A stretch of DNA of 64,000 nt from Brachycybe producta (Eukaryota > Arthropoda > Diplopoda > Playtdesmida > Andrognathidae), in the NCBI GenBank assembly GCA_036925085.1, contig JAUPFP010000072.1, positions 434,001 to 498,000 of the forward strand, given 5' to 3'. Position numbers and translations under genes: made by a program. Under the pieces are notes generated by a model that was not told where the DNA came from, ran no database searches, and was given only the letters and a program-made list of their open reading frames with translations. Of this stretch, positions 33,116 through 44,834 are shown one piece after another (within the stretch, counting starts at the first letter, position 1; every line of letters starts with the position of its first letter).

Positions 33116-33631
33116 TCATGTGCACATGCTCATTTGTGAGTGCACGCATGCACGTGTATGTACATTCCCCCCCAAAAAATATATTTTACTTTTTTGGACT
33201 TTTACTTTACTTTTTAATGCAGCTTAAAGCCTCATGTGGACATTCGCATGTACATGCGAAAAAGCCCATTAACAGAAGAAGAAAACAATTAAAATGGTCT
33301 TAAAAGACCTATACCCAAACAATTTGACAGATGCTGTAGTTTTTTTTATAAAGTTTAAAAAATCTCACAAAAAGCCATGAAGCTGGTGTTTTTTTAACTT
33401 TAGAAAATCCAAAAAAGTAAAATACATTTTTTTTGGGGGGGGGGGGGGGAGAAATGTACATACATACGTGCATGCAATACACTCACAAATGAGTATGCAA
33501 ATGCACACTCAAATGAGCTACACACACTCATAACCACACACTCACAACCACACATACTTACAAATGACCGTGCACACACACACTCACAGTTGAGTGCATG
33601 TGCACACTTACAATTTAGTGTGCACACTCAC
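33116..33631. other. Loop between inverted minisatellite arms
   Basis: CA/TG-rich sequence with CACAC(T)CACAA motifs and a G-run (33437). No gene. Confidence 0.45.
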
Positions 33632-33800
33632 TTAGGCAATCGTTCAAATGATCGCCTAAGTCGTTCAAACGATCGCCTAAGTCGTTCAAACGAGTGCCTA
33701 AGTCGTTCAAACGAGTGCCTAAGTCGTTCAAACGAGTGCCTAAGTCGTTCAAACGAGTGCCTAAGTCGTTTAAACGAATGCCTAAGTCTTTTAAACGATG
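33632..33800 (+). repeat. 21-bp tandem repeat (about 8 units)
   Basis: Units TCGTTCAAACGAGTGCCTAAG with variants (CGATCG in the first units, TTTAAACGA in the last ones). Translation RSNECLS is an artefact of the 21-bp period. Each unit contains the dyad TCGTTCAAACGA, so the array is a series of small palindromes. Confidence 0.92.
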
Positions 33801-33944
33801 GATAAAAAATTCACAGTGTATGTCCTAAAAGGGGATCAGTAGTAAACACAATCCAATGAGTGTACACACACGTGTGTGCGTGCACACTCAAATGAACATA
33901 CACACGCACACTCACAACCGCATACACTCACAAAACAAACACTG
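33801..33944. other. Spacer
   Basis: ACACAC-rich, similar in style to the sequence left of the 21-bp array. Confidence 0.4.
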
Positions 33945-34190
33945 AATTCAAAAATTATAAATAATAAATGTATACTGAATTCAATAATTATAAATAAATA
34001 TAAATGAAATAATATTTAATATGTTGTAAAGTTTGGAAGTTGTTGTAGTTTTGGAAGTTGTTGTGGTTTTGGAAGTTGTTGTGGTTTTGGAAGTTGTTGT
34101 AGAGTTTTGGAAGTTGTCGTGGAGTATTGGGTGTTGTCGTGTGTTTGTATATAGGCATTGCACCTCTCGGCCACCGTAGATACATGATAG
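33945..34190 (-). repeat. 18-bp minisatellite arm, right (inverted)
   Basis: Inverted copy of 32820-33115: ends with CATTGCACCTCTCGGCCACC, and has about five TTTTGGAAGTTGTTGTGG units instead of ten. The two arms enclose 33116-33944. Confidence 0.85.
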
Positions 34191-34344
34191 ATGGTATATT
34201 TAGTTGCCTTTGTAGACTCGTTTTATTCAATTTCTAGTTTTTTTACAACAGCGAGACAAATGAGTGTTCTTATAAGGTGTTACTAAAACTGCAAGAAATC
34301 ACCTCACAATCGCTCAATTAAAATACAGTAAAGCGCAAAATGCA
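34191..34344. other. Spacer, no gene
   Basis: No recognisable feature. Confidence 0.35.
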
Positions 34345-34709
34345 ATAAAAAGTATTGTTCTTTACGTGCTCGATTTAATTTATTTTTGAAAAGGTCCTTC
34401 TATTTTTAAGCAAGGTTCAAAATCGTTCGTTTTTTTAACCCCATGTTAAATCCCATTGAATCAAAAACCGTCCCAGAAACATTTGAAAAACTCTCGTTAA
34501 AAACGATTTAGAACAATCACAAAATGATTAGCACATACTTTCATGTATTGACTTCACGATGTTTCCTTTTTATAAATTTTGAAAAGGTACTTCTATTTTT
34601 TAATAACGTTTAAATTCATACGTTTTTTTAACTCCATGTTAAGTCCCATAGGACCAAAAAACCGTCACCCAAACATTTGAAAAACTCTGGTTAAAAACGA
34701 CTCAGAACA

Positions 34710-35574
34710 ATGATCCAGTGTGGCAGTGATTTAAATCATGATTTAATTCATGATTTCTTTTAAATAAATCAAATGATTTTAAAAAAAAATCACATTTATT
34801 TAAACATTTAAATTCTGCAATAAAAATAAAACAGTTCCTGGCATTTTTCTCTACATTTAGGTCTAAGTCCGGTGGTAGTCCTTTCATTAATGCATTATTT
34901 TTTTTTTTTGAATGGTGGAAAAATCATTAGAGATACATACATATAAATAGTAATAGTAACCTATTTAAGAGCCTCAGAGGTAAACTGTGTTAAGTCACCA
35001 AACCTAAATTTTACAGTGGAGTCATTTGAAAGTTTTTCTCTTCATTGATGGAATATGACTTAACATGGTATACCACCATCTAGCGGTCGATGTGTAAAAC
35101 CGTGGACTTAACACTGTTTACTGATGGTAGAACTTGACAGGCTGTTTAAAAACACGAATTTTACATCTTATGAAGATGTAAAAATCGTGTTTGTTGTTTT
35201 TTTAAAAAGGTGACTTAACCCAGTTTACCTCTTGAGGCACTGATTTGCTTTGGGAACTGAAAATGCTGCAAAGCTCTTGTGTTTATATGTTCAGAATGTT
35301 CAATTAAAAGTGCTTGAAACTTATTATTTTCAAATTTGAATGTTTATTTACATTTTTTTCCTATTTTGCAATTATTTTACAATTTAACAATTAACAATGT
35401 TATTATTACTCATTTTTGCAAACATCATCATTCCTCATCATAAAAAAATTTAATATTTCATATAAATGAAAAAAAAAATCAAAAAAATTGGATTTAAAAA
35501 AAATCTTGATTTAAATCAAATAAATCGATTTATTTGATTTAAAAAAAAATAAAAAAAATCAGCCACCCTGGAAC
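34710..35574. mobile_element. hAT-like non-autonomous element with nested MITE
   Basis: Ends CCAGTGTGGCAGTGATTTAA and ATCAGCCACCCTGG are inverted. Sub-terminal ATTTAAATCATGATTTAA-type sequence is mirrored near 35515. Flanks AACAATGA (left) and AACAATCA (right) fit an 8-bp duplication with one mismatch, the hAT signature. No transposase ORF. Confidence 0.65.
34972..35241. mobile_element. 270-bp MITE nested in the hAT-like element
   Basis: Inverted ends GCCTCAGAGGTAAACTGTGT and CAGTTTACCTCTTGAGGC, with GTTAAGTCACC/GGTGACTTAAC next inward. A second inner hairpin lies at about 35152-35194 (ACACGAATTTTACATCTT / AAGATGTAAAAATCGTGT). Confidence 0.75.
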
Positions 35575-35788
35575 AATCACATAAAAATTAGCACGTGCAT
35601 TAATCTATTGACTTCACGATGTTTTCTTTTTGTAAGCTTAGCACGTGAAATTATTTTTCTATTAATTATTATGAAAAAATTTTAAAAAAATGTTTTTCAA
35701 TCAAAAACGATCACAGTGCCTACATTCGGAGAAATTTTGAACTAAACGCTGTATCTAGGCTCTTAAAAATACTTAAAATAAAACTTAC

Positions 35789-36130
35789 TGTTAGAGGTTT
35801 CAATTGTAGATGGTTTATTACAACTTTAGATTTAACTCAGATTACAAAATATATATTTCACATTTTAAAGATGTCACCCACCACCATTTGCACATTACAA
35901 CATGGAGTTAAGAAGAGATAAATTTAGTGAGAATTGATTGCTGTAAAAACACCTATATTTATACCACTACCAAAACAGGTCAAATTGGAAAGTTCAGTGA
36001 CCATAAGCCACTGGTCACTTTCTAGAAAAAGTTGGAACAATAGGACCATTGTCTTATAGATGAAATGGTGTCACCTTTGAGTGACCACTGTCAAGAGAAA
36101 CTTAATTTGGGCGCATTTTTTTGTCTAACA
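35789..36130 (-). repeat. Copia 3' LTR
   Basis: 342 bp, TG...CA; about 98% identical to 41359-41699. Confidence 0.92.
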
Positions 36131-36329
36131 ATCCCCCTTTGCGAACAAAAGTTTCTCTTTTAATTTCTATCAAATAAGTTCTAGTCATTCACTACAGTTT
36201 CAAATTTTGTCATTACTTAAACACTTGGTTAACATGTCAGCCTCCATGTTTTCTGTACATACAAATTGGAGTCTAATATTTCCCCTCTTAAGTTCATCTC
36301 TTATAAAATAATATTTACGGTTAATATGT

Positions 36330-37434
36330 TTAGTGTTGACCAATACTATTAATCCAATCAATTGCAGATTTGCTGTCTGTATTAACTAGAACTGGTAAAT
36401 TTACAAACTTTCTCATATCTAGCTCTGCCAGAAAACTAGTAACCCATTTAATTTCTTTTACTTCTTCACAAATAGCAATTAGCTCTGCCTCACATGTGGA
36501 CAATGCCACAATCTTTGTTTTTGAGTCTTCCAGCTAACCAATGCATTCCCCAATTTAACTGTGTAGCCAGAAGAAGATTTTGCATCTTTTGTACTACACC
36601 AACTAGCATCAGTGCTAGCCTCTACCTGACTTTTAGTTATATCATAATTAAATTTATATTCCTTTGTTCCTTGTAGGTATCTATATATCCTTTTCACTGC
36701 AGTTAAATGGATCTGTTTGGGGTTCTGATTATATTGAGATAGTTGACTAACATTAAATGTAATGTCTGGTCTTGTCCCTACTGACAGATACATTAGGGGC
36801 CCCATCATTTCTTGATATTCCCTTTGATCTACTGCAATAGAACCCTGGCTTTCATCTAAATTTTGGTTTGGGTCTCCAGGTGTTTTCTTTAGATTACACT
36901 CTGCTAGCCCAAATCTTTTTAAAATTTTCTCAACATATTTTCTTTGAGACAACTCAAATCTCTTCTGTGTTTCATGAATGTCCATCCCAAGAAAAGTATT
37001 GGATCCATTTGTTTCAGTGATTTCAAACTTATCTATCACACCCTCCATTATTTCAGTAATAATATTATTGCTACTTCCAGCTACCAATAGGTCATCTACA
37101 TATACTCCCATAAAAAATATTTCACCTTCCCTCTTATATTTGTATACACAGGGGTCACTTTCCAGTCTTTCTAACTTAAGACTTGTTAGGATTTTATTTA
37201 ATTTTTCATTCCAACATCTACCTTATTGTGGAAGTCCATATACGCTTTTCTGTAGCTCACAAACCTTTCCCTCGTTCTCTTCTTTGATACTGCCCTCTGG
37301 TGGCTCCATATATAGTTTTTCCTTTAGTTCCCCATAAAGGTAGGTTGTTTTCACGTCATACTGCCTAACTTTCAACTGTAACTGAGATGCCAATGCAACC
37401 AGAATGCGAAGAGACTCTAGTTTCATCACTGGTG
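36330..37434 (-). pseudogene. pol: Copia RT (palm/thumb) and RNase H
   Basis: The first part (37429-37223) has the QYDVKTTYLYGELKEKLYME and SVYGLPQ blocks. After a stop, 37111-36479 has the catalytic YVDDLLVAG motif, TRPDITFNVSQLSQY and the RNase H start ASTDASWCSTKDAKSSSGY. Near 36490 the frame shifts and a degenerate STCEAELIA-type RNase H end lies beyond. RT would copy RNA to DNA; broken here. Confidence 0.88.
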
Positions 37435-38397
37435 CAAATGATGTCTCGTATTTGAATTTGAATTTGAAAAATTACTCTGCAAGCAGCCATAAAGGCCTAT
37501 GGCAGAGGGACAAGAGTCCAAGTGCAGCATAGAAAATGCATTGTCAAAACCAGAAAATATAAAACCCTATTGATATAAACCCAACAACAATTTCAATATT
37601 TTTTTAATGCTGCAAATATATGCATTGTCAAAACAAAACAAAATTATGACTCCCATAAAATACGTTTTCCTGCACAAAATCCCCAGCAAGCGAGTTCCAT
37701 TGTCAAATCGCCCTAGGGACAAATGACCAGTAATAAGAATCTGTTCGTGCAAAAATTTCTCCAACTTTGTTAGAGTGGCCACCCCTACCCAAATATAATG
37801 CCCTGCAAAGTTTACTTGAAGTAGGTATAGGGCAAGAGCCTTCTAGCATTCGATTAAAGATATTAAGACTAAAATCTGAACGTCTTGCAAGTAAACTGTC
37901 CCAACCAAGCTCTGAAAGCATTTTAGTTACACTGTCGGCATATCCATATTTACCACAAACAAACCTAGCAGCCCTGCATTGGACCATTTCTATAGAGTGA
38001 GCTAAGTCTTCAGTGTGGGGATTCCACACGGAGCTGCAGTATTCTAGATGGGGACGTACTTATGATTGATATGCTATACATTTTACCTCCCTGGGACACC
38101 TTCTTAGAACGCGTTGACTAAACCTAAGCATCTGCATAGACTTGAAAATAATCTGTTCAACATGCAGCTTCCAAGAAAGCTTAGCTGTAATCATTACCCC
38201 CAAATATTTATAAAAATCTACGTTATTAAGTGGAATGGCCCCTATTCTATATGGAAATATTATTGGATTCCTTCCCGTAGCTACCCTCATTACACAACAT
38301 TTTCCCTTATTAAGTTGAAGTTGCCATTTAGAACACCATGCCTCTATTGCTTTCAAGTCACTATCAATAATATGGCAATCATTGTCAGAAGTAGTCG
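37435..38397 (-). pseudogene. LINE 3' fragment inserted in copia RT
   Basis: A ~960-bp non-LTR fragment in the same orientation splits the copia RT frame. ORF2 C-terminal blocks: WCSKWQLQLNKGKC, YKYLGVMITAKLSWK, KCIAYQS (38356-38060), then VWNPHTEDLAHSIEMVQ-type and RRSDFSLNIFNRML (38029-37703), in at least two frames. Ends in the family 3' sequence and a CAAATTCAAATTC tail. 5'-truncated, as usual. Jockey/CR1-like by motif. Confidence 0.85.
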
Positions 38398-39760
38398 TAG
38401 TTGATTCCTGGTCTTTGGCTACATCCCACTGCTACTAATCTTGCCTTTCTCTTGTAGATTGTGCCATCTGGGTTCTCTTTTATATCATAAACCCACTTGC
38501 TCCTAATTACCTTCACGTCTTTAGTTCTAGGAACTAATCTCCACACTTCATGTGATGAGATTGGAGTTCTTTGCCCATTGCATCTTTCCAATCTTCAGCA
38601 TATGGCGAATGCAATGCCTCTTCATAATTTCCTGGGATTATTGTTTCCCCTTCTATCGATACATTTGCCTGATGGTTTACCTTTAATCGATCTGATCGTC
38701 TGGCACCCTGGGCTGCTAGTCGTTCCTCCCGTTCTAACATTTCTATTTGATGCCTACCTCTTACCAGTTCATTTGTAACTCCCTGTTTTCTCCCAGGCCT
38801 CTGAGCTTGGCCCTGTTCTTCTACAGCTTGATTAGGGTTTGACTCGTTAAATTGATTATTTATTTCTGGTGGCCCAGCTTCATCTTCAAATTCTCCCTCA
38901 TTATGGATTTCATAATTTAACTTACTAGTTTCTAAATTCCCTAAAATTCTTTTTCCTAATAAAGTAGCTCTCATCTTGTGCTCATCAAATTTTACCGATC
39001 TTGTCTCATGAACTCGGTCCTCATCTGGGTTGTACACCCTGTATGCAATTCGTTTTTGGGAATACCCAACAAAAATTCCCTTATTTGCCTTTGGCTCTAG
39101 TTTGTTCCTCTTTTCTTTTGGGATATAGTAATAGGCTATACTTCCAAAGACATGTAGGTGAGCAACTCTAAGAACCTTCCCATTCCACCTTTCAAGTGGA
39201 GTCTTGTTACTATCCTTTGTTGGGGTACAGTTTTTAAGATATGCAGCTGTGGAAATAGCTTCAGCCCAGAACTCAAGTGGGAGTTCTGCATCTATCAAAA
39301 TGGCTCTAGCTTTGTCCAACAATATTCTGTTGGCCCTTTCTACCACCCCATTGCTCTGGGGTGAGTATGGCACAGTTCTTTGATGTTGGATGTCCTCATT
39401 AATAAAATGGTTTTCCAAATTTTTATTTACAAACTCCATTCCATTATCTGACCTAACACTTAATTTTTGTACCTAATGCATTCTCATGTAATTTCTTGAA
39501 CTCTACAAAATGTTCAAAAGCCTCACTTTAATTTAAGAAAATATACAAAGATTCTGCAACTATAATTGTCCACAAGAACAAATATATACTTTGCCCCACC
39601 TAGGGATTCTTTGGGCATGGGTCCACAAAGATCAATATGTATTAGTTCTAAGGGTCTACTGGCCAATCCCAAATTGCTACCCTTAAAAGGTGTTTGAACC
39701 ATTTTTCCCTAATATACTAGGTTCACATGTTCCAAGTTTTTCATGCTTAAAAGATAAACC
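38385..39760 (-). pseudogene. pol: Copia integrase C-terminal region and RT start
   Basis: 39439-38534 has VPYSPQSNGVVERANRILLD (integrase catalytic Glu region), LPLEFWAEAISTAAYLKNC, HVFGSIAYYYIPKEKR and FVGYSQKRIAYRVYNP, all typical copia integrase/linker blocks. 38591-38385 has the RT opening VPRTKDVKVIRSKWVYDIK and KARLVAVGCSQRPGINYDYF, cut by the LINE. 39440-39760 is the degraded integrase core. Confidence 0.88.
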
Positions 39761-40163
39761 TTTTACCATCTTGCTTTGCTCCAGTTTGTCCATGTAATCC
39801 TCTCCAAGGTGTCCAAGTTTCTTGTGCCATAACTGCTTTTCATGGCTCCTTTGGAATCCTAGATTTTTATTTAAAGGTACACAATTTCCCAAATTTGCTG
39901 TCATGCACTCTTTTGTTAAATGTGAATTATTACATTGTATTTTGGTAGCTAATACAAACATTCTGTTTTTCTCTAGCTTCACCAATGAGTTCCCCATTTT
40001 GATTTATGATTTTTGCCCTCTTTTGATCAAAAATGATTTGGTTCCCTTTACTTATTAAACTTCTAACCGACAATAAATTTGTTCTTAACTTAGGTACATA
40101 AAGAACATCTTTTATACAAATGTTCTTTTCTTGTCCATCAAGAAGTTTGGTGGTGACTTTCAC
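39683..40163 (-). pseudogene. pol: Copia protease end and GAG-pre-integrase
   Basis: KDVLYVPKLRTNLLSVRSL (post-protease block) and LWHKKLGHLGEDYMDKL (the H..LGH zinc-binding start of integrase) are in different frames, implying a frameshift at about 39940-39997. A single stop separates this from the gag-protease ORF at 40191. Confidence 0.85.
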
Positions 40164-40190
40164 ATTACCCCTTGCTTCAGCCTTGATAGA

Positions 40191-41249
40191 TCAACCCTCC
40201 TCAGCCAGGTTAACTTCATTCTCTAGAGGTTGAACTTCCTCCATCCAGTCAACCTTTGGTGACATGTGTACAGTGCATCCAGAATCCAAAGTCCAGAAGT
40301 CCGTCTTGTAGTTGCCTTCAACCTGATTGCATTTTTCATCTATCTGCTCTGCCGTGTTCCAGGCATGTTCTGTATTTGTCCTTGCTTCATTTGCTGTTTG
40401 TCTTCCCTGTCCAGTACCTTGAAATGTTGGTATACCTCGTCCACGTCCTCTTTCAATTCTAGATCTATTCTCAGAATGTTCAGTATTGTGTCTGTGCCAG
40501 CAATCTTTTGATAAATGGCCCAGCTTTCTACACACAAAGCATTTACTCCTTGGGTTTTGTCTTCTTTGTCCTCCTCTTCCTGTTTTAGCCCTGAATGCCT
40601 TTTCTGTATTTTGGTGGCCCATCTGATTTGACCCTCTTGGAGTCAATCTAAGCTCCTCCTCCTTTAGGGCTTGTTGAATGTGTTCAATAGTAGCATCTCT
40701 TTGAGGCCTTAAAACTGATGCTACTCCCTCCATTCTATGATGTAGGCCTCTTACAATATGATACACTAACTCACAGGTTGGTATAACCTGGCCTAGGGCA
40801 GCACTCCGTGTTGCAATACTCCTAGCCCGGGTTAGGTAACAATCAACAGTCTCATTGTTCCCCATTAGAATGTTTTTTAATTCTAAAGCAGTATCAATTC
40901 GCTGATCTTTCACATTCCCAGTATGGTTAAGTTTTAATTGTTCCCACAGTCTTTGCTCTTCTTTCCCCAATAAAAAGGCCTGCTTGTTCTTCAGATAGTG
41001 TACATACGATTATGCCGAATGCTTCATCATTTTTCTCCTCCCATGCTGCTCTGATGATCCTGGTTCTCTATTGTTTGTTGGCTCTGAGTACTCAACGACT
41101 GGCTTGTACAATTTTCTTGTTCTCAAGATGGTGCTTATTTTCAGCTCCCAAATTGGATAGTTGTCCCCTGTCAGGAGGTCAACCCTACTTAGTGATATTG
41201 TGTTTGATGACGCCATTTCGTTGAAAAAGTTCCAGGTTGTTAGTCCCAA
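40191..41249 (-). pseudogene. gag: Copia gag and protease
   Basis: The N-terminal part (41249-41010) has the LLTGDNYPIWELKISTIL block typical of copia Gag. A frameshift near 40990 leads to the 259-residue ORF 40970-40191: gag helices, CCHC knuckle CFVCRKLGHLSKDC (residues 144-157) and the protease motif WTLDSGCTVHMS (Asp at 229). Ends at a stop at 40191 in the frame that then continues. Confidence 0.9.
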
Positions 41250-41339
41250 AAAATTTCAATGTTCTTCAATTTCTTTGTGAAGAGAAATTGTTCCTTTGTT
41301 GCACTCACTTTTCACCAATAATCACTTTTTCTAATTGTA

Positions 41340-41356
41340 ACCACACTCTGCTACCA
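41340..41356 (-). other. Copia primer binding site (initiator-Met type)
   Basis: Just inside the 5' LTR the plus strand reads CTCTGCTACCA, the 3' end of eukaryotic initiator tRNA-Met. The match extends about 11 bases. Confidence 0.6.
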
Positions 41357-41358
41357 TT

Positions 41359-41699
41359 TGTTAGAGGTTTCAATTGTAGATGGTTTATTACAACTTTAGA
41401 TTTAACTCAGATTACAAAATATATATTTCACATTTTAAAGATGTCACCCACCACCATTTGCACATTATAACATGGAGTTAAGAAGAGATAAATTTAGTGA
41501 GAATTGATTGCTGTAAAAACACCTATATTTATACCACCACCAAAACGGGTTAAATTGTAAAGTTCAGTGACCATAAGCCACTGGTCACTTTCTAGAAAAA
41601 GTTGGAATAGGACCATTGTCTTATAGATGAAATGGTGTCACCTTTGAGTGACCACTGTAAAGAGAAACTTAATTTGGGCGCATTTTTTTTTGTCTAACA
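41359..41699 (-). repeat. Copia 5' LTR
   Basis: 341 bp; partner of 35789-36130. Confidence 0.92.
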
Positions 41700-42007
41700 C
41701 CTTTTTTCTCAACAAGTTGTTCCTTTTCAAGACTTCTTCGTAAAAGCTAATTTATTCTTATTGATGTTATAGTGACTCGGTTTGTTTTTTAAATAAAAAA
41801 AAGTTGAACTAGTGTCCACTTTCCAATTCCAGTTTTGTATTATCGTTATCGATACAGTTTCCCGTCTTCAAGAGTTGTCTGTACCTGTTTCTGAAATGAA
41901 ATATTATGTTAGGTTTTTAGGCAGGTATTTTGACACCTAACATCATGATAGGATTACATACAAGTGATTACCCACGTAGTCGTAATCTATTTTCACTAAA
42001 AAATAAA
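41700..42007. other. Intergenic DNA, no gene seen
   Basis: AT-rich spacer between the copia element and MITE-1. Confidence 0.4.
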
Positions 42008-42725
42008 GCCCTGTTTTCACGATGATAGTTGTCACGATAGTTGCTGTCATGAGAGCAGCAACTATCGCGAAAACTATCATCGTAAAGACCACATGATAGT
42101 TGCAAATTACTACCACGGGCCACTCATGCCCGAGGACATACAACAGTCTATGTTACAGACACAATGGGAAAACAATACACTGGGGTGCCCGAGGACAAGT
42201 GTCAGACTAAATGTACATTGTAGATCGCTGAAGAGTTCATGGCAGTCTGGTTCGTGGACACTAGACATCTGTAATAGATCTGCTACTGGTGCTGTTGTTG
42301 CTCCTGTCTGTGCCATCAATACTGTCACCATCTGTAGTGGTGTAAGCGAAAACTGCCTCATTTGCGAAGGTACACAGGGCTACCATATGGTTGCAGAGAA
42401 CTGATGGAATTGCAGGCCAGACAATGCCCACTTTAGAGATTTCCGAAACTAAATGATCATTGATCACGTGCAATGACATGGCGTGGGAGAAGACAGTGGT
42501 AAAGTATGTGATCCAGTGAATCATCCTCGTGAGCATCGCACAGACAACATCCACCCGAGGTAGATAGGTGGAATCTACTAAGATAGCAATCGAATGGCCC
42601 GTGACCAGTGACGCACTGTTGCGATAGCACTATCATACTATCTCGTTTGACTAGATATAGTTGAAACTTGATAGTACTGTCGCGATAGTAATAGTTGTTG
42701 TGTGACCGCTTGTAGGGAAATATCT
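42008..42725 (-). repeat. MITE-1 family, long copy C with unique interior
   Basis: The left end is CCTGTTTTCACGATGATAGTTGTC-like, the right part has CTATCTCGTTTGACTAGATATAGTTG and GTGTGACCGCTTGTAGGGAA. Between about 42112 and 42600 lies ~490 bp absent from the other copies, with higher GC and minus-strand open frames (42361-42110; 42554-42261). This could be a piece of the autonomous parent or an insertion. The right terminus is missing. Confidence 0.6.
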
Positions 42726-43968
42726 ACTTTGTATCTACTTTGTGTTTAAAAGCAAAGATGTGTTGTTTTAATTCTGTACCACAAACAACATAAAATTAAA
42801 ACTAAAGCCCCCTATAAAAAAATTGTAAAGTCACACTTTAAGCATAAAATCTATGTTTTGAGATGTGTAACTCAAAAACAGATTATATCCAAATATTATA
42901 AATGTTTGCACACTTGAAGTTAAAATAGGTTTAAAATGTATTCAATGGTAAATGATATATATTAGATGGCTCTATCACAACACTTGTTTATGGATTTTTG
43001 AAAATAGATGAATAGAAATGGTGTATTCAATGACTGAAATAAAATGTTTATAAATTATTTTTTAAGTGATTTTCAACTTTTTGCACAAAAATTGAGTAAT
43101 GTTGCTATATTACCTAAAAAGGACTCAGGATTACATACTTCATTAGACTGAAAGAGAAATTTATGTAAATACATATATCTTAAATGTTTTATACCATTAG
43201 GATGTTATGCTAGAATTGCCTTCAGATCTTGTGTTGCATTACATCATAGTATTGGTGGTGTTGTAGGTATGATTGAATCAAATTATAGGGGAAATAATGG
43301 CATGATGCTAATTAATTTGGGAAAACAAAACTACCTTTCATTGATACATTACTACATCCAAGTTTAAACAAAATAAATTGGAGTATTATTGTCCAAAAAG
43401 TTCTGTTCTTGAATGTTGGAGTCTCTCTATGCATTAGAAATAAAATCAGGTCAATTCATTTGAAGAAAAAAGTGTTTCCTTAACAAGTAAATATAAAAAA
43501 CTACATTTTACAAGTACAATGAATGGTGGTGGTTACAAAAAAAAATGTAACAACCAAATAATTAATTTCCAGATTTCTAATTCCAAATTAAGAGTTCATG
43601 TAGATAGTAGTCCAGCTCATCTTCCAAATGACCATTGACCTCTCCTCCTTTTCGTGACTTCCCTGAGTGTAATTTGTTTTATTTTGTTGAAAAGTACGTT
43701 ATGTAAGGTACCCTCCTCCTACAACGGCGGATCCTTGGTCAGGAGGTCATTCGAGGGTCTGTCAAAATTTGATAGATTAACAGGTCACACTAGTAGAGGC
43801 TGCTGTGTATAAAATTTCAGCATCTCTACGTTATGGGGGGGGGGGGAATTTATTTAAAATAGGAGAAATACAAGTCCATGCAAGCGGACAACGGTCTCAT
43901 GTCGACTGAAATAAAAGTTTGTAAAAAAAAAAGCATCAAATTAACTAGAGAACCATCATATACCACAG
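42726..43968. other. Intergenic AT-rich DNA, no gene seen
   Basis: No element ends or exons recognised; G-run near 43837. Confidence 0.45.
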
Positions 43969-44030
43969 GCATTTAGAAATCGGGACAAACACAAGTTGGC
44001 TCCGCCCTTTTTATGACGACCGGCAACATA
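43969..44030 (+). repeat. MITE-2 family, terminal fragment
   Basis: GGCATTTAGAAATCGGGACA then AAGTTGGCTCCGCCCTTTTT and ATGACGACCGGCAAC, as in the complete copies at 57409 and 58374. Truncated after about 60 bp. Confidence 0.7.
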
Positions 44031-44834
44031 TGGCTGTATATTCCTGCAAATCATTTATTAGCACAGTGGTCAAATTCGTACATAATGTTGAAAGTGACCG
44101 TTTAACCAACGGTTATTGCTGTGGTTTTATTTTTTTTGCTTTTATGAGATAAAATTAGCATAGTGTATCATGTGTGTTGTACTGTGTTAGGGGGAATTAT
44201 GGTCCAGATGTGGCCACATACAAAACACCGAACCAAAAAGAGCTCAACGAACAGAGGGCATCAGTATCACAAAGAGCCATAAATATACGAAGTCACTGAC
44301 TGACTGACTTAACTGAGTAAACAGTTGTTTTGGATAAATTTATATTTAGTATTTTCAACTGGTGGTGGTGGTGGTGAGCCCACACCGTTTTCTCGCCTGT
44401 TTCTACCTTTTTTGCTGTACATACTGTATTATTCATAATGTACTCTTTCTCTCTCTCTCTCTCTCTCTGTGAAAGATCCAATGAATTGCTATCATAAAAG
44501 GGGTTCCGATTGTTGTTAAGCATGCAAACCTCTCGATAATTCTCTATGTATTTTTAACCACACCCATGAAATACCAGGTGAAATTTATTTTCAAAGCAAA
44601 TATTTTAAGCCAACATCTAACAAAAAAAAACAATGTGCATGTACTTAAAAGTTTTATGTTCAGAATATTGACTGCCAGTAATTGATCCGTTAACATTTCC
44701 GGCATTGAAAATTGATTTCCAATGGACTTGTATAAAGTTTGACGAATTGAGAGAAAAATCAAAGGGTTTTAAAAACTAGACTAGCAACTGAATTGACTTA
44801 AATAAAAACGCAACTCGTATTAAAACATCCATGT
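44031..44834. other. Intergenic DNA with (GGT)n and (CT)n
   Basis: Microsatellites at 44362 and 44448. No gene. Confidence 0.45.

Larger units (their letters stand above)
34345..35780. repeat. ~190-bp tandem repeat, interrupted by a hAT-like insertion
   Basis: Units at about 34370-34540, 34541-34709 and 35575-35780 share GACTTCACGATGTTT(C/T)CTTTT, ACATTTGAAAAACTCT and AACTCCATGTTAA blocks. The third unit continues in phase directly after the insertion at 34710-35574. No coding potential. Confidence 0.7.
35789..41699 (-). mobile_element. Ty1/copia LTR retrotransposon, defective
   Basis: LTRs at 35789-36130 and 41359-41699 (TGTTAGAGG...TCTAACA; six substitutions and two small indels). Minus-strand order: gag, CCHC, protease, GAG-pre-integrase, integrase, RT, RNase H, which is the copia order. 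Several stops and frameshifts, plus a LINE inserted in RT. The flanking 5-mers (CTTAC left, CCTTT right) do not match, so no target duplication is evident. Confidence 0.92.

Noticed and set aside
32811-33227. Thr/Ser/Lys-repeat (TTTSK) protein
   Set aside because: Translation of an 18-bp minisatellite that is also open in the other frames.
33632-33800. CRISPR-like array
   Set aside because: Units are contiguous without unique spacers and the genome is eukaryotic.
33590-33805. RSNECLS heptad repeat protein
   Set aside because: 21-bp tandem DNA repeat with internal dyads; no start context or domain.
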